From Pseudomonas sp. GM41(2012) (GTDB lineage: Bacteria > Pseudomonadota > Gammaproteobacteria > Pseudomonadales > Pseudomonadaceae): a stretch of 64,000 nt of DNA. This document shows positions 49,968 through 59,574 of this stretch, piece by piece; the stretch's first letter is position 1; the number at the start of each line of letters is the position of its first letter. The position numbers and the translations under genes are program-made. Location of the stretch: positions 1,550,001 through 1,614,000 of the forward strand of contig NZ_AKJN02000006.1 in the NCBI RefSeq assembly GCF_000282315.2, in the 5' to 3' direction. The notes under the pieces were generated by a model. That model had not been told where the DNA came from. It did no database searches and was given only the letters and a program-made list of their open reading frames with translations.

Positions 49968-52376
49968 TCACCCATTCACAGGCAACGGCTGGTTCTTGGG
50001 CTTGAGCAGAAAATGCGCCAGTGCCGGAACCAATACCAAAGCGCCCACCATGTTCCAGATGAACATGAACCCCAACAGAATGCCCATGTCGGCCTGAAAC
50101 TTGATCGGCGACAGCACCCAGGTGAGCACGGCAACGCCCAATGTAATTCCGGTCATCACCACCACCTTGCCTGTGGAAAGCAGGGCCAGGTAGTACGCAT
50201 CAGACAGGCTTGAGCCATTGCGCAGATTAGTGAGTGTCACGCTGAGGATATACAGCGCGTAATCCACACCGATCCCCACGCCCAATGCAATGACCGGGAG
50301 CGTCGCCACCTTGACGCCTATGTTCAAGCCCACCATCAAGGCCTCGCACAAAATAGACGTCAGCATCAGCGGCAACACCGTACACACCACCGCTCGCCAG
50401 GATCTGAAGGTGATAAAGCACAAGGCAATGACGGCCGCGTACACCATGAATAGCATCTGCACGTTCGAACGCTTCACCACGATATTGGTGGCCGCTTCGA
50501 TCCCGGCATTGCCCGCCGCATTCAAGAACTGGATCTGATCGTTGTTATGGGTCGCCGCGAACTGTTCGACGGTCTGCACCACACTGGTGAGCGTGTCGGC
50601 CTTGTGGTCCTTGAGGTAGACATACACCGTCAGCAGATCGCAGTTCTGGTTGAATAGCTCGCGCGGCGCGCGGGTGATGATCGCGTTCAATAGCCCCTGA
50701 TTACGGGGTATCTCGTACCAGGTCATGCTGCCTTCATTCATGCCCGCTGCGGCCTGCTTGCTCAGCGCCGCCAACGAAGTCGTCGACACCACGCCCGGCA
50801 GTTGTTGCAGCTGCGCTTCCAGCGCATCGACCGACACCAGCGTCTGATAGTTGGCGCAGAAGTATTGCGGTGTTTTCACCATCACCACGTACTTGTCACT
50901 GCTGGCGGAAAAGTTGCTGACCATGAAGCGGTTGTCGCTGTTGTAGCGCGACTCCGGACGCAGTTCCGGTGCCCCGGGATTCAGGTCACCGATCTTCACG
51001 TGCAGGCTGACGGCAAAACCGGCCACCCCCAGCATCACGGCGATGAGGATGGCCCCGCTCGCCCATTTGCGCTCGGTGAATCGATCCAGAAAAGCCCAGA
51101 ACGGGTGCCGGGCGTGAAGCGCGTCCAGCTGCGAGAACTTGTCGTTAGCCGCTTCACGCTGGGCCGCCGCTTTGCTGACACCGGTGTACGACAACAGAAT
51201 CGGCAACAGAATCAGGTTGGTGAAAATCAACGTCAGCACGCCGATCGTCGCAGCAACGGCGAGATCCTGAATCACCGGAATCTTGATGATCATCAACACG
51301 GCGAAACCGACGGCGTCGGCCACCAGTGCCATCAGCCCGGTCAAAAACAGCCGGCGAAAGGTGAAGCGTGCCGCCACCAGCTTGTCGGCTCCGCGCCCGA
51401 TGTCCTGCATGATGCCGTTCATTTTCTGCGCGCCGTGACTCAACCCGATCGCAAACACCAGGAACGGGACGAGGATCGAATACGGATCAAGGTCAAAGCC
51501 CAGAGTAGGCAGCAACCCAAGCAACCAGACCACGGCGATGATCGAACACAGCAGCACCAACAGCGTGCTGCGAATGCAGCGGGTGTACCAGAACAACACG
51601 ATGCCGCAAATCACCAGCGTCGCGGCGAAGAACAGCTGCATCTGCCGCATGCCGTCAATCAGATCGCCCACCACCTTGGCGAAACCGGTGATGTGGATTT
51701 TGATGTTGTCGGTTTCGTACTTGACCCGAATCTGTTCGAGCTGGCTTGAGAGCGCGTTGTAGTCCAGCGGTTTGCCGTCGTCCGAGGTGATGTCCTGAAG
51801 CGGCAAAAGCACGATGCTGGACTTGAAGTTAGAGGCCACGAGCCGGCCGACTTCACCCGATCGTTCAACGTTCTGTCGAACCTGCTCCAGGCTACCGGCA
51901 GAGCCATCGTAGTTGTCAGGGATCACCGGGCCGCCGTCGAAACCCTCTTCCGTTACGCCGATCCAACGGGTCGCCGGGGTCCACAGGGACTTCATGTACG
52001 ATCGGTCGACGCCGGGGAGCAAAAACACCTCGTCGTTGATTTTCTTGACCGTCTCAAGGTACGCGGCATCAAAAATGCTGCCCTGTTTTGCCTCGATTGC
52101 AATCCGCAGGGTATTGCCGCCCTCCCCCAACTGGCCGCGATTCTTCAGGTAGTTCTGCACATAAGGGTGATCCGTCGGGATCATTTTTTCGAAGGCGGCA
52201 TTGAGCTTCAAACTCAGCGCCTGGTAGCCGAACACCAGGCTGAGCACGACACAGATGCCCAAAATAATACGGCGGTGATTGAACAAAAGCCGTTCAACCA
52301 GGGTGCCGGAAGAAGGATCGAAGGTGTCCGCTTGAGGGGCGGTGTGAGGCTCGGCAGTACGCGTAAAGCTGTTCAT
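49968..52376 (-). CDS. RND/MMPL-family transporter
   Basis: An 802-residue inner-membrane transporter. One hydrophobic helix at about 36-55 precedes a large periplasmic loop; then six helices (about 245-420), a second loop and another six helices (about 630-780) give the duplicated MMPL/HpnN layout. The sterol-sensing-like segment LVFAIGLSHGAQKMNGI is visible. It is the last gene of the DUF1302-DUF1329-YCF48 operon and overlaps the YCF48-like gene by four bases. Members move hydrophobic molecules such as hopanoids, sterols or lipids across the envelope. Confidence 0.87.
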   Translation of the reverse strand: MNSFTRTAEPHTAPQADTFDPSSGTLVERLLFNHRRIILGICVVLSLVFGYQALSLKLNAAFEKMIPTDHPYVQNYLKNRGQLGEGGNTLRIAIEAKQGSIFDAAYLETVKKINDEVFLLPGVDRSYMKSLWTPATRWIGVTEEGFDGGPVIPDNYDGSAGSLEQVRQNVERSGEVGRLVASNFKSSIVLLPLQDITSDDGKPLDYNALSSQLEQIRVKYETDNIKIHITGFAKVVGDLIDGMRQMQLFFAATLVICGIVLFWYTRCIRSTLLVLLCSIIAVVWLLGLLPTLGFDLDPYSILVPFLVFAIGLSHGAQKMNGIMQDIGRGADKLVAARFTFRRLFLTGLMALVADAVGFAVLMIIKIPVIQDLAVAATIGVLTLIFTNLILLPILLSYTGVSKAAAQREAANDKFSQLDALHARHPFWAFLDRFTERKWASGAILIAVMLGVAGFAVSLHVKIGDLNPGAPELRPESRYNSDNRFMVSNFSASSDKYVVMVKTPQYFCANYQTLVSVDALEAQLQQLPGVVSTTSLAALSKQAAAGMNEGSMTWYEIPRNQGLLNAIITRAPRELFNQNCDLLTVYVYLKDHKADTLTSVVQTVEQFAATHNNDQIQFLNAAGNAGIEAATNIVVKRSNVQMLFMVYAAVIALCFITFRSWRAVVCTVLPLMLTSILCEALMVGLNIGVKVATLPVIALGVGIGVDYALYILSVTLTNLRNGSSLSDAYYLALLSTGKVVVMTGITLGVAVLTWVLSPIKFQADMGILLGFMFIWNMVGALVLVPALAHFLLKPKNQPLPVNG

Positions 52377-53473
52377 TGATCGTGCTCCGACGATTCCACG
52401 GCAACCACGGACGACAGCATGCCGCGTGCACTGCTGATGATCAGGTCACCGTTCGCGGCTTGCGCCATGCCTGTGAAGTAACCGGGTTGAGTCACTTGAA
52501 GTAGAGAGGCTTTGGTATCGCCGTCCCCGAAACGCAGCACTCGGCCGGACTCATCGGTGAGCAGTACCGAGCCATCGTCAAGACGCAGGCCACTGGTCAA
52601 GGTGACGGGCTGCAAGGTGTCGAGACGCTGCCAGGTCTCGCCGCGATCTTTGGACTCGAAGGCTTTGCCACGCAGCCCGAACGCCAGAATCGAGCCGCTG
52701 CTGGTCGCCTGGAGCCCGAAAGTCGTGCCCTCGTAGGGAGACGCCAGCGACTCGAAGGTCTGGCCCTCGTCACCTGAGCGCAACAACGTACCCTGTTCGC
52801 CAGCGACGAAGAGGTCCGCGTCCACTCGCTCGATGCTGTAGAGGTGCAATCCGTTTGGGTTTTCGAGACGGGAACGGATCGATTGCCAGCTTAGCCCGCC
52901 GTCATGGGTGACAAACACCAGACCGTAAGCGCCCACCACCAGCCCGTTTTTGGCGTCCAGAAAGAGCAGATCGAGCAGGGGTTTGTCGGGGCCATCGTCT
53001 ACCAGTTGCTGTGCTTGAGCGATTTTTTCCGCATCGTCGAAGCGTTTCGCTTCTTGCAATTCGATCTCGGCTGCCTGGACGCCATCAAGCTGCTTGTTCC
53101 AGCTCAACCCACCGTCCTGGCTGTGCAAGACAACCCCGGCATGGCCGACCGCCCAGCCTTCGCGGTCATCGATGAAGCGAACCTTGACCAGCGTCATGCT
53201 GACCGGGGAACTGACTTGCTTCCAGGTGCCGCCATTGTCATCAGAAACAATGATGAACCCTCGTTCGCCAACGGCCACCAGGCGGTGCCCTGCCCTCGCA
53301 ACACTCAACATGACCGACTGTGCCGCCATGGCGCTGGTGATCGATGGCTGCACCGGCAGCCCATCGGGTTGTGCCGCCGCAACCGTGCCGGTGAGCGCCG
53401 TGATGATCGACACGCTCAGCATGAACGCCTTGAACGGATGCGGATGAAAAAACCTGGGAGTTTGAATACGCAT
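52373..53473 (-). CDS. YCF48-like (BNR/photosystem II stability factor-like) secreted protein
   Basis: A 366-residue exported protein. Residues 1-34 are a long signal peptide ending TVAAA. Several BNR/Asp-box-like repeats follow: SDDNGGTW, SQDGGLSW, THDGGLSW, SGDEGQTF and SKDRGETW, consistent with a beta-propeller. The start at 53473 is used because upstream sequence is not of this character. Such proteins are regularly encoded beside MMPL, DUF1329 and DUF1302 genes and probably assist the envelope transport machine. It overlaps the RND gene. Confidence 0.85.
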   Translation of the reverse strand: MRIQTPRFFHPHPFKAFMLSVSIITALTGTVAAAQPDGLPVQPSITSAMAAQSVMLSVARAGHRLVAVGERGFIIVSDDNGGTWKQVSSPVSMTLVKVRFIDDREGWAVGHAGVVLHSQDGGLSWNKQLDGVQAAEIELQEAKRFDDAEKIAQAQQLVDDGPDKPLLDLLFLDAKNGLVVGAYGLVFVTHDGGLSWQSIRSRLENPNGLHLYSIERVDADLFVAGEQGTLLRSGDEGQTFESLASPYEGTTFGLQATSSGSILAFGLRGKAFESKDRGETWQRLDTLQPVTLTSGLRLDDGSVLLTDESGRVLRFGDGDTKASLLQVTQPGYFTGMAQAANGDLIISSARGMLSSVVAVESSEHDQ

Positions 53474-53561
53474 TTTCGAGCCTCGATGATGCGGTTCAGT
53501 GGACGTCGCGTCAGTGGCGCGGCGTCCATGGAACACAAGTGTGAACACGCTGTTGCGAGGC

Positions 53562-54914
53562 TCAGCGCACCGACCCGGACGCTACCGAGTTCCCGGTAAA
53601 GAAGTTCTCGGGCTTGCGTGGGATGACGCTGTAGGTTTCGCCGTTCAGGCTTTGCACGACGCTGTACGTCTTGGCTTGCAGGTTGTAGATCACCACCGGT
53701 TTCACCACCACTGCCGGGATGGAAGGCACAACGAATGGAAGCACTTGAGACACACGCCACAGCTTGCCCTCAGCGTCATAGCCATCGACCAGCGAGACCG
53801 TCCAGCTGTCTTCATCGATGTAGAATTTGCGCTTGGGCACGGCGTGGCGTTTACCTGCAGCGACAGTCGCCTCCAGCTCCCAGACGCGATGCAGTTCCCA
53901 ACGCACCTTGTCCGAGTTGAGGTGGTTAGCCGCAAAGGCATCGTCGCGTTTTTCGGCGTTGAACTTGTTGTCGTTGTACGGGATGTACAGCTCTTTTTTG
54001 CCGACCAGTTTCCAGTCATAACGATCCGGGTGGCCAATGAAGCCATGCACCTCGTCGAAGTAGTTTGCACCCGACGCCACGAAGTCTGGCGTGTCATAAC
54101 CCACGGTAGGCGCGCGGCGTACGCGGCGTTGGCCAACCAGGTATTGCCAGGCTTCCCGCGGTTCCTGGGCGTTGATGCTGTCGTGGGTCACCAACGACTC
54201 GCCGGCCTTGAACGGGGGTTCGTTAGTCAAGAAACGCAGCAGCGCATACTGCCCCGACCACTTATCCACGCCGCCGTCTTTGAAGTAATACGGGTACTGC
54301 CAGTTCTCGACGCCACGGCTGGCGAGTGTTCGGGTGCCATCAGCATTACCGATGATGTTGGCATAGCCCATCTGAATGGATTCGGCCTCGACCCGCAGCA
54401 GGAAATTCCAGATCACCTCGTTGCCGGTTTTAGGGATCGGGAACGGAATGCCGCCGTAACAGCCCTCCACCGACAACCCATTGCTGGTGGTCTTGCACTG
54501 GGTCGCGTTGGTAAAGGTGTTTTGATAAACACTGTCGGGGGCCGCGGCGGTTCGATGAGTCGGGTACACATCGAGATGGAAGGTGTCGGGGTATTTGGCC
54601 AGCAAGGCTTTCGTCCCTTCGTTCAACTTGTCCGCGTACTGCGCAGCGTTCTTCGCGGTGATCTGCAACAGCGGCTTCTCACCGGGGAACAGATCGGCCG
54701 GCATGTCGCCGGATTTTGCCCCGGCCACTTCCTTGGTCAGCCCACCCGTCCAGGCCGGAATGGAGCCGTCGGCATTGCCGGCCTTTTCGGCACCCATGGG
54801 GGTCAAAGTGGTCTTGAGCTTCGCCGCCTCGTCAGGACTCACCGCCGCGAACGCGGTGCTGGTACAGATTGAGATCGACAGGGTGGAAAGCAACAGCAGT
54901 TTAATTTTTGTCAT
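53562..54914 (-). CDS. DUF1329 family secreted protein
   Basis: A 450-residue exported protein with a signal peptide of 23 residues (MTKIKLLLLSTLSISICTST...). The mature part starts AVSPDEAAKLKTTLTPMGAEKAGNADGSIP, the DUF1329 hallmark, and includes RRVRRAPTVGYDTPDF. The fold is thought to be LolA/LolB-like and to carry hydrophobic molecules through the periplasm. It lies 24 bases after the DUF1302 gene, with which it is nearly always paired. Confidence 0.9.
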   Translation of the reverse strand: MTKIKLLLLSTLSISICTSTAFAAVSPDEAAKLKTTLTPMGAEKAGNADGSIPAWTGGLTKEVAGAKSGDMPADLFPGEKPLLQITAKNAAQYADKLNEGTKALLAKYPDTFHLDVYPTHRTAAAPDSVYQNTFTNATQCKTTSNGLSVEGCYGGIPFPIPKTGNEVIWNFLLRVEAESIQMGYANIIGNADGTRTLASRGVENWQYPYYFKDGGVDKWSGQYALLRFLTNEPPFKAGESLVTHDSINAQEPREAWQYLVGQRRVRRAPTVGYDTPDFVASGANYFDEVHGFIGHPDRYDWKLVGKKELYIPYNDNKFNAEKRDDAFAANHLNSDKVRWELHRVWELEATVAAGKRHAVPKRKFYIDEDSWTVSLVDGYDAEGKLWRVSQVLPFVVPSIPAVVVKPVVIYNLQAKTYSVVQSLNGETYSVIPRKPENFFTGNSVASGSVR

Positions 54915-54938
54915 TATCAGGGCCCGCCTGTTCTTTGC

Positions 54939-56591
54939 TTAAAAGGTTCGCTGGATCGAGAACGCCACAAAATCCCGGTCTTTCATGTTTTGCTGGTAAG
55001 TGAACGAGTTGGAGGAGTTGATGACAGGTCCGGCCTCACCGAAAAAGTTGGTGTAGGACAGCGACGCGTACCACTGTTTCTTGTAATCGGCCTTGAGGCC
55101 CAACGTCAGATCCCCGCCATGTTCCGGGCCGAACGCCTGAGGCGTGACCGAGGAGCGCCCGGAAGGGTTGTAACCAATGGTGATCGGGGCTTGAACGTCG
55201 ATGCCGGGGAAGACCTGGAAATACTGAGGTTCGAAGGTGAAGCGCAGCGCGAAGGCATCGCGAGTGGTGTTGGGGTCCAACTGATCGGCATTTTTGCTCA
55301 CGCTCAGTCGACGGTTGAATGCCAGCTCACCGACGAACGAAGCACCGTCCCACAACGCGGATCCGCCGTAGACATTGACCATCGACACCTGGGCATGCCA
55401 CGACTTGCCGATGGGGTACGCCGGGTTGGAATCATTGTCGGAATCCATACCGGTGATGATCGTTCCGCCGACGCCCGCCAATGGCGTATCGAGCCGTATC
55501 GACGTTTCACCGGCGATGTTGGCTTCGCCGACCAGGGTGCTGAAACTCGCGCCGAACACTTTGACGTCCTCGGGATAAACGTTGACGAACGTGTCATCAG
55601 CACCGGGGACCAGCGCGGCCGGACGGAAGTAAAACACCGGGGTCTTTTCGTGATATTTCGCGGCGTACAGACCGAACTCCCAGTCCTCGACAGCGAACTT
55701 CAGTTGCGCACCAAACTGCCCGGAATCCTTGGCATCGATGTCCTTGCCGTGGCGTAGCTCGCCAGTGGGAAAGAACACCCGCTCCCCGCCTTCACCGACA
55801 AAATCCGCGCCGCTGAAATAGCTGCCCGCTGCGGGCAGGCGCGTCTTGTTCCACTCGAATTGGTAGTAGGCGCCGACGCTGACCGTATCGTTCAGCTGCC
55901 AGTTGCCTGACACCTGCTTGGTCGGCATCAGGATTTCCTTGAACTGCGAGCTCGGCACGGATTGCAGCTTCACCAGGTCAACGGTGGACTGAGCATTGGC
56001 GATGCCGTTGGCCCCGAAGAACAGGCTTTCACCATAGATTTGCGTGAACTGGCCGAGTCGCCCGGACAGCGACGTAGTGCCGATTTCCTTCGAGCCATAG
56101 ACAAACGCATCGAGAATTTCGGTGTGCTGTTCGTGGATGCGGCGGGTGTCGCTGGTGAACTCATCGTGCTCGACACTCAACGAGTTGGCGGTGCCGGGAG
56201 AGTCGTTATCGTTGTCGTGGGCGTAGACATTGTCGTACCACGAGGCCGCGCTGAGACGAGCACCGACGTCTTTGTACTTGATGTCGAATTCGGACAGGAC
56301 ATCCAGGCGATTGGAAATGAGCCCGCGATCAAAATTTCGGTCGCCGTCATCCAGGTTGGGATTGCTGTTGGACGTGCCTGGGCCGGCCGCGACCTTGTGA
56401 TCGAGTTTGTTCACACGCCAGGCGTTGCTGTACTTGATCGTGTTGTCCCAGGTCGCCGAAAGATCGGGATTACCGGTGTCGATCTGGAAGGCATGCGAGG
56501 GCGTTGAGAGGCTCAACAGCACCGTTGCGCTGACCGCACAGGCGATGCTGGAAACCGGCAACGGGCAGAGCCGCTGGTTGGCTGTTTTCAT
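54939..56591 (-). CDS. DUF1302 family outer-membrane protein
   Basis: A 550-residue protein. Starting at 56591 it has a signal peptide ending PSHA, then FQIDTGNPDLSATWDNTIKYS, the DUF1302 signature. It shows the alternating aromatic pattern of an outer-membrane beta-barrel and ends in Phe (SIQRTF). It is the first gene of the envelope operon and likely provides the outer-membrane passage for a hydrophobic substrate. A GntR-type near-palindrome lies 160 bases upstream. Confidence 0.88.
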   Translation of the reverse strand: MKTANQRLCPLPVSSIACAVSATVLLSLSTPSHAFQIDTGNPDLSATWDNTIKYSNAWRVNKLDHKVAAGPGTSNSNPNLDDGDRNFDRGLISNRLDVLSEFDIKYKDVGARLSAASWYDNVYAHDNDNDSPGTANSLSVEHDEFTSDTRRIHEQHTEILDAFVYGSKEIGTTSLSGRLGQFTQIYGESLFFGANGIANAQSTVDLVKLQSVPSSQFKEILMPTKQVSGNWQLNDTVSVGAYYQFEWNKTRLPAAGSYFSGADFVGEGGERVFFPTGELRHGKDIDAKDSGQFGAQLKFAVEDWEFGLYAAKYHEKTPVFYFRPAALVPGADDTFVNVYPEDVKVFGASFSTLVGEANIAGETSIRLDTPLAGVGGTIITGMDSDNDSNPAYPIGKSWHAQVSMVNVYGGSALWDGASFVGELAFNRRLSVSKNADQLDPNTTRDAFALRFTFEPQYFQVFPGIDVQAPITIGYNPSGRSSVTPQAFGPEHGGDLTLGLKADYKKQWYASLSYTNFFGEAGPVINSSNSFTYQQNMKDRDFVAFSIQRTF

Positions 56592-56750
56592 GAAGATGTT
56601 CCTGTTTTTTTGTTTTTGTAAAAGGTCATCCACTCGCAGCATTGGCTGCGAATACCACGGGTGCTGCGGCGTTCCTTCCCTGTCCGATCTGGTCAGATTT
56701 ACGAGCCCGACCACTTATGCGTAAAACGTGTTTTATTGCATTTCATATAG

Positions 56751-56764
56751 CTTTGTGCACAAAA
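56751..56764. promoter_or_regulatory. candidate GntR operator, copy 1 (CTTTGTGCACAAAA)
   Basis: Matches TTTTATGCACAAAA at 12 of 14 bases and contains the perfect palindrome TTTGTGCACAAA. It sits in the 465-base region (56592-57056) between the DUF1302 operon and the GntR gene; that region has no visible gene. A weaker copy (11 of 14) is at 56969-56982. Confidence 0.55.
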
Positions 56765-57010
56765 CGTAATCCTGCACAAATTCAAAGTCAAGAAGATTCG
56801 GGCGCTCATTCGGATAGCTGGGGCGGGGGGCTACGGCAGGCGGGAAGCTCATGAGGACAGCAGAGGCATGAGTGTTGAAATGGATGGCGGGAAGGTGGTT
56901 GGAGACAAAGGGCCGGTCTAGAGCGTCCGAAAGACTGCTCTTGAATTTTTTCCTTGCGACGCAGGAAAATTTATGCACAACGCGACATTCATCCTTTGCA
57001 CCAAACAACT

Positions 57011-57024
57011 TTTTGCGCATAAAA
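57011..57024. promoter_or_regulatory. candidate GntR operator, copy 2 (TTTTGCGCATAAAA)
   Basis: Its reverse complement matches TTTTATGCACAAAA at 13 of 14 bases. It lies 32 bases upstream of the GntR start, a position suited to autorepression. Confidence 0.6.
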
Positions 57025-57056
57025 TCCGTTTAGTGCAAATTTCAGGATGACCCATC

Positions 57057-57746
57057 ATGATCCCCTCCTCCCCCAACAGTCCGCTGATCGAAGTCGCATT
57101 GACCAAGATGAAAAAAGCGATTGTTTGTTGCGAGCTGGCCCCTGGCGAAAAACTCAAAGTCGCCGAACTGTCCAAAACCTACGGGCTCAGCAGTTCCCCT
57201 ATTCGTGAGGCACTCAATCGCCTGACGCAGGACGGCGTCGTCGAAGCCAGCGATAACAAGGGGTTCAGGGTTGCCCCGATTTCCACCATGGATTTTCGCG
57301 ACATCACGCGGATGCGCTGCTTGCTGGAATGCGAGGCGCTAGGCGATGCCATCAAGTTTGGCGATGACGCCTGGGAAGCCGATGTACTGGGCGCGTTTCA
57401 CCGCTTGAATCTGGTTGAGAAAAAGCTCGGAACTGGCGTGCTGGTACTCGACGATGACTGGTCTACCCGGCATAAGGCGTTCCACTTCGCGCTGTTCGCG
57501 GCGTGCCCATCGCCGTTGATGCTCAAGATGATCGACTCCCTCTTTGACCGGGCCGAACGCTACCGACGCTTCTCTGCCAAGCAGCGAATCCGCCAACGCC
57601 ACAAAGGCAATGAGCATCAGGATCTGATGGATGCGGCGCTGGCACGGGACTCCGACAAAGCGGTGACGCTGTTGCGCAATCACATTCAGGACACCCTGGA
57701 CCGAACCATCGAAGCGATCGAACGGCAACAGGCCACGCTTCAATAG
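57057..57746 (+). CDS. GntR-family regulator, FCD (FadR) type
   Basis: A 229-residue regulator. The winged HTH (residues about 10-75) contains LKVAELSKTYGLSSSPIREALNRL. The C-terminal FCD domain (about 85-220) has metal-type His in RHKAFHFALF and NEHQDLMDAAL. FCD regulators usually bind a carboxylate pathway intermediate and repress. It stands between the envelope operon and the degradation genes, and four near-identical dyads in the surrounding promoter regions point to it as the local regulator. Confidence 0.88.
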   Translation: MIPSSPNSPLIEVALTKMKKAIVCCELAPGEKLKVAELSKTYGLSSSPIREALNRLTQDGVVEASDNKGFRVAPISTMDFRDITRMRCLLECEALGDAIKFGDDAWEADVLGAFHRLNLVEKKLGTGVLVLDDDWSTRHKAFHFALFAACPSPLMLKMIDSLFDRAERYRRFSAKQRIRQRHKGNEHQDLMDAALARDSDKAVTLLRNHIQDTLDRTIEAIERQQATLQ

Positions 57747-57764
57747 ATCGAACGGGACTGCAGA

Positions 57765-57821
57765 AAAAAGCCCTTCGCCTTGCAACTGCTTTCGTGGACA
57801 GTGCAAAGCGAAGGGCTTTTT
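57765..57821. terminator. strong convergent terminator
   Basis: AAAAAGCCCTTCGC (57765-57778) pairs perfectly with GCGAAGGGCTTTTT (57808-57821); inner TGCA segments extend the stem. It separates the convergent GntR and hydroxylase genes and works in both directions. Confidence 0.85.
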
Positions 57822-57824
57822 CTC

Positions 57825-59471
57825 TTACTGGCTTAGCCCTTGAGCAAACCTGATCATAGGGTCGCTGGCGCCGCCATCACTCTGCGCAGCCTGTTCAGGC
57901 GTCTTGCACCACAGCGCAAGCTCCATCCCCTCCAGCAACTCCATCGCCCAGGCAACCGTGACCGCCCCGCCGTACACGTAATGATCCGGCCGCACGATGA
58001 CGACATTGCAGCCTCGACTTTCAAGCCACTGCGCCAGCACTCCATCGACTTCCTGATAATCATCCGCGGTGCGTGGACCTGACTGTTGAGGGTCGACCAA
58101 TCGCACGACATGGATGGGCAGACCTTTGAGCGATTGACTGCTGCGCAGGCATCTCAACAAAGCGCTGGCGTCAAACCCGGGGGCAATGACCACTCGGAAG
58201 GACTGGCCGGTAAACTCATCCAGCAGCGCTGTCTTGCCGGCATGGTTGATGACCATCGGTTGCGGGAACAGCTCACCGGCAGGCGCGACCTGGGCGACAA
58301 ACCCTTGGGACAACCCCGGAATCAGCGATTGCCTGATGGTCCCTGCCGGGTTCTCCGTCATCTGCTGGATCAACCGCGCATCGCGGATCGCGGCTTTCTC
58401 ACTGTCGCGTTCGCAAATCACGCCACCGAACTCCTTGGCCGCCATCGTCGTTTGGCGCACATGAGGAACGCGTTCGGTCTGGTAGGTATTGAGGAAGGCC
58501 GGGGCTGCCAGCCCTCCTTTCACCAGCGCGAGCTTCCAGACCAGGTTCAATGCATCGCGAATGCCCTGGCACATGCCTTGCGCCAGGAAGGGCGGCGTCA
58601 TGTGCGCTGCATCCCCGAGGAAGAACACCCGGTCGGACTGCCATTGCTCCAGGATCAGTGCGTGGAATCGATAAGCGGACGCCCGCCATAGCTGATAGTC
58701 GCCCTCTGGCAACCAGCGGGAAATCAGCTTCTTGATCGCTTCGGGTTGTGAGATTTCGGTCGGCTGTTCGTCAGGATTGATCATGAATTCCCAGCGCCGA
58801 TGCTGACCCGGTCCGACGACAAAGGTGCAAGGCCTGGCCAGTTCGCAAAACTGCACGTTGGTCTTCGGCAGATGCTCGCCCGCCCCTTCATTGAGGATCA
58901 CATCGACCACCAGCCACGGCTCATCGAAGGCCAGATCCTCCATCTTCAGGCCCAGTCGGGTGCGGATCGGGCTGGTGCCGCCATCACACGCCAGCACATA
59001 GTCGGCCGTGACCGTGCGCTCGGTTCCGTCTTTGGCCTGAATGCGCACTTGCGCTTGCGAGCCCGTGGAATCGACCGACAGAACCTCTGAACCGAGTTCC
59101 ACGGTGACCGACTTCAAATCAGCAATTTTGCCCCGCAGCGCACGCTCGACGGGCGGCTGCGAGAACACATAGTTCGGTGCCCAACCCAGCGAAAAGGGAG
59201 GCTTGGCGGCATCAATGCGCTTGATCAGCGCAGAGCCGGTGGTTCGATACTCCGAGGGGCGATAAGGCATGACATGTTCGGCGATCTCATTGGCCAGGCC
59301 AATATTGCCAAAGACACGCATCACTTCGTGATCAAACCCCATGGCCCTGGGGTTGGTGTACACCGTCTCGGACTTGTCCACGACGAGAGCCTTCAGCCCC
59401 CACATGCCGGCCAGATTTGCGCACAGAGCACCCACCGGACCCATTCCAACAATGATGACATCGTAGTCCAT
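57825..59471 (-). CDS. FAD-dependent aromatic hydroxylase (MhpA-like)
   Basis: A 548-residue class A flavoprotein monooxygenase. The FAD Rossmann motif VGMGPVGALCANLAG is at 8-22, the DG motif ACDGGTSPIRTRLG near 163-176, and the GD motif FFLGDAAHMTPPFLAQGM near 285. The length and C-terminal thioredoxin-like extension (from about 390) fit 3-(3-hydroxyphenyl)propionate hydroxylase and resorcinol or phenol hydroxylases. It would use NAD(P)H and O2 to hydroxylate a phenolic ring. It is the third gene of a minus-strand unit after the FAH and VOC genes. The substrate is unknown. Confidence 0.87.
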   Translation of the reverse strand: MDYDVIIVGMGPVGALCANLAGMWGLKALVVDKSETVYTNPRAMGFDHEVMRVFGNIGLANEIAEHVMPYRPSEYRTTGSALIKRIDAAKPPFSLGWAPNYVFSQPPVERALRGKIADLKSVTVELGSEVLSVDSTGSQAQVRIQAKDGTERTVTADYVLACDGGTSPIRTRLGLKMEDLAFDEPWLVVDVILNEGAGEHLPKTNVQFCELARPCTFVVGPGQHRRWEFMINPDEQPTEISQPEAIKKLISRWLPEGDYQLWRASAYRFHALILEQWQSDRVFFLGDAAHMTPPFLAQGMCQGIRDALNLVWKLALVKGGLAAPAFLNTYQTERVPHVRQTTMAAKEFGGVICERDSEKAAIRDARLIQQMTENPAGTIRQSLIPGLSQGFVAQVAPAGELFPQPMVINHAGKTALLDEFTGQSFRVVIAPGFDASALLRCLRSSQSLKGLPIHVVRLVDPQQSGPRTADDYQEVDGVLAQWLESRGCNVVIVRPDHYVYGGAVTVAWAMELLEGMELALWCKTPEQAAQSDGGASDPMIRFAQGLSQ

Positions 59472-59574
59472 CGTCTACTCCGCTTTTTGTTTTTATCCAG
59501 TGCGACGTCTGGTTGATGAACCGGCGTGTGCGCGCCCATCAACCAGGCTTCAACATCCACAGATCGGCGCGCTG

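Noticed and set aside
50802..51749. 315-codon plus-strand ORF opposite the RND transporter
   Set aside because: Antisense shadow, rich in Gln, His and Arg, within a complete transporter gene.
53499..54872. 457-codon plus-strand ORF opposite the DUF1329 gene
   Set aside because: Antisense shadow; the minus-strand protein has a signal peptide and full DUF1329 motifs.
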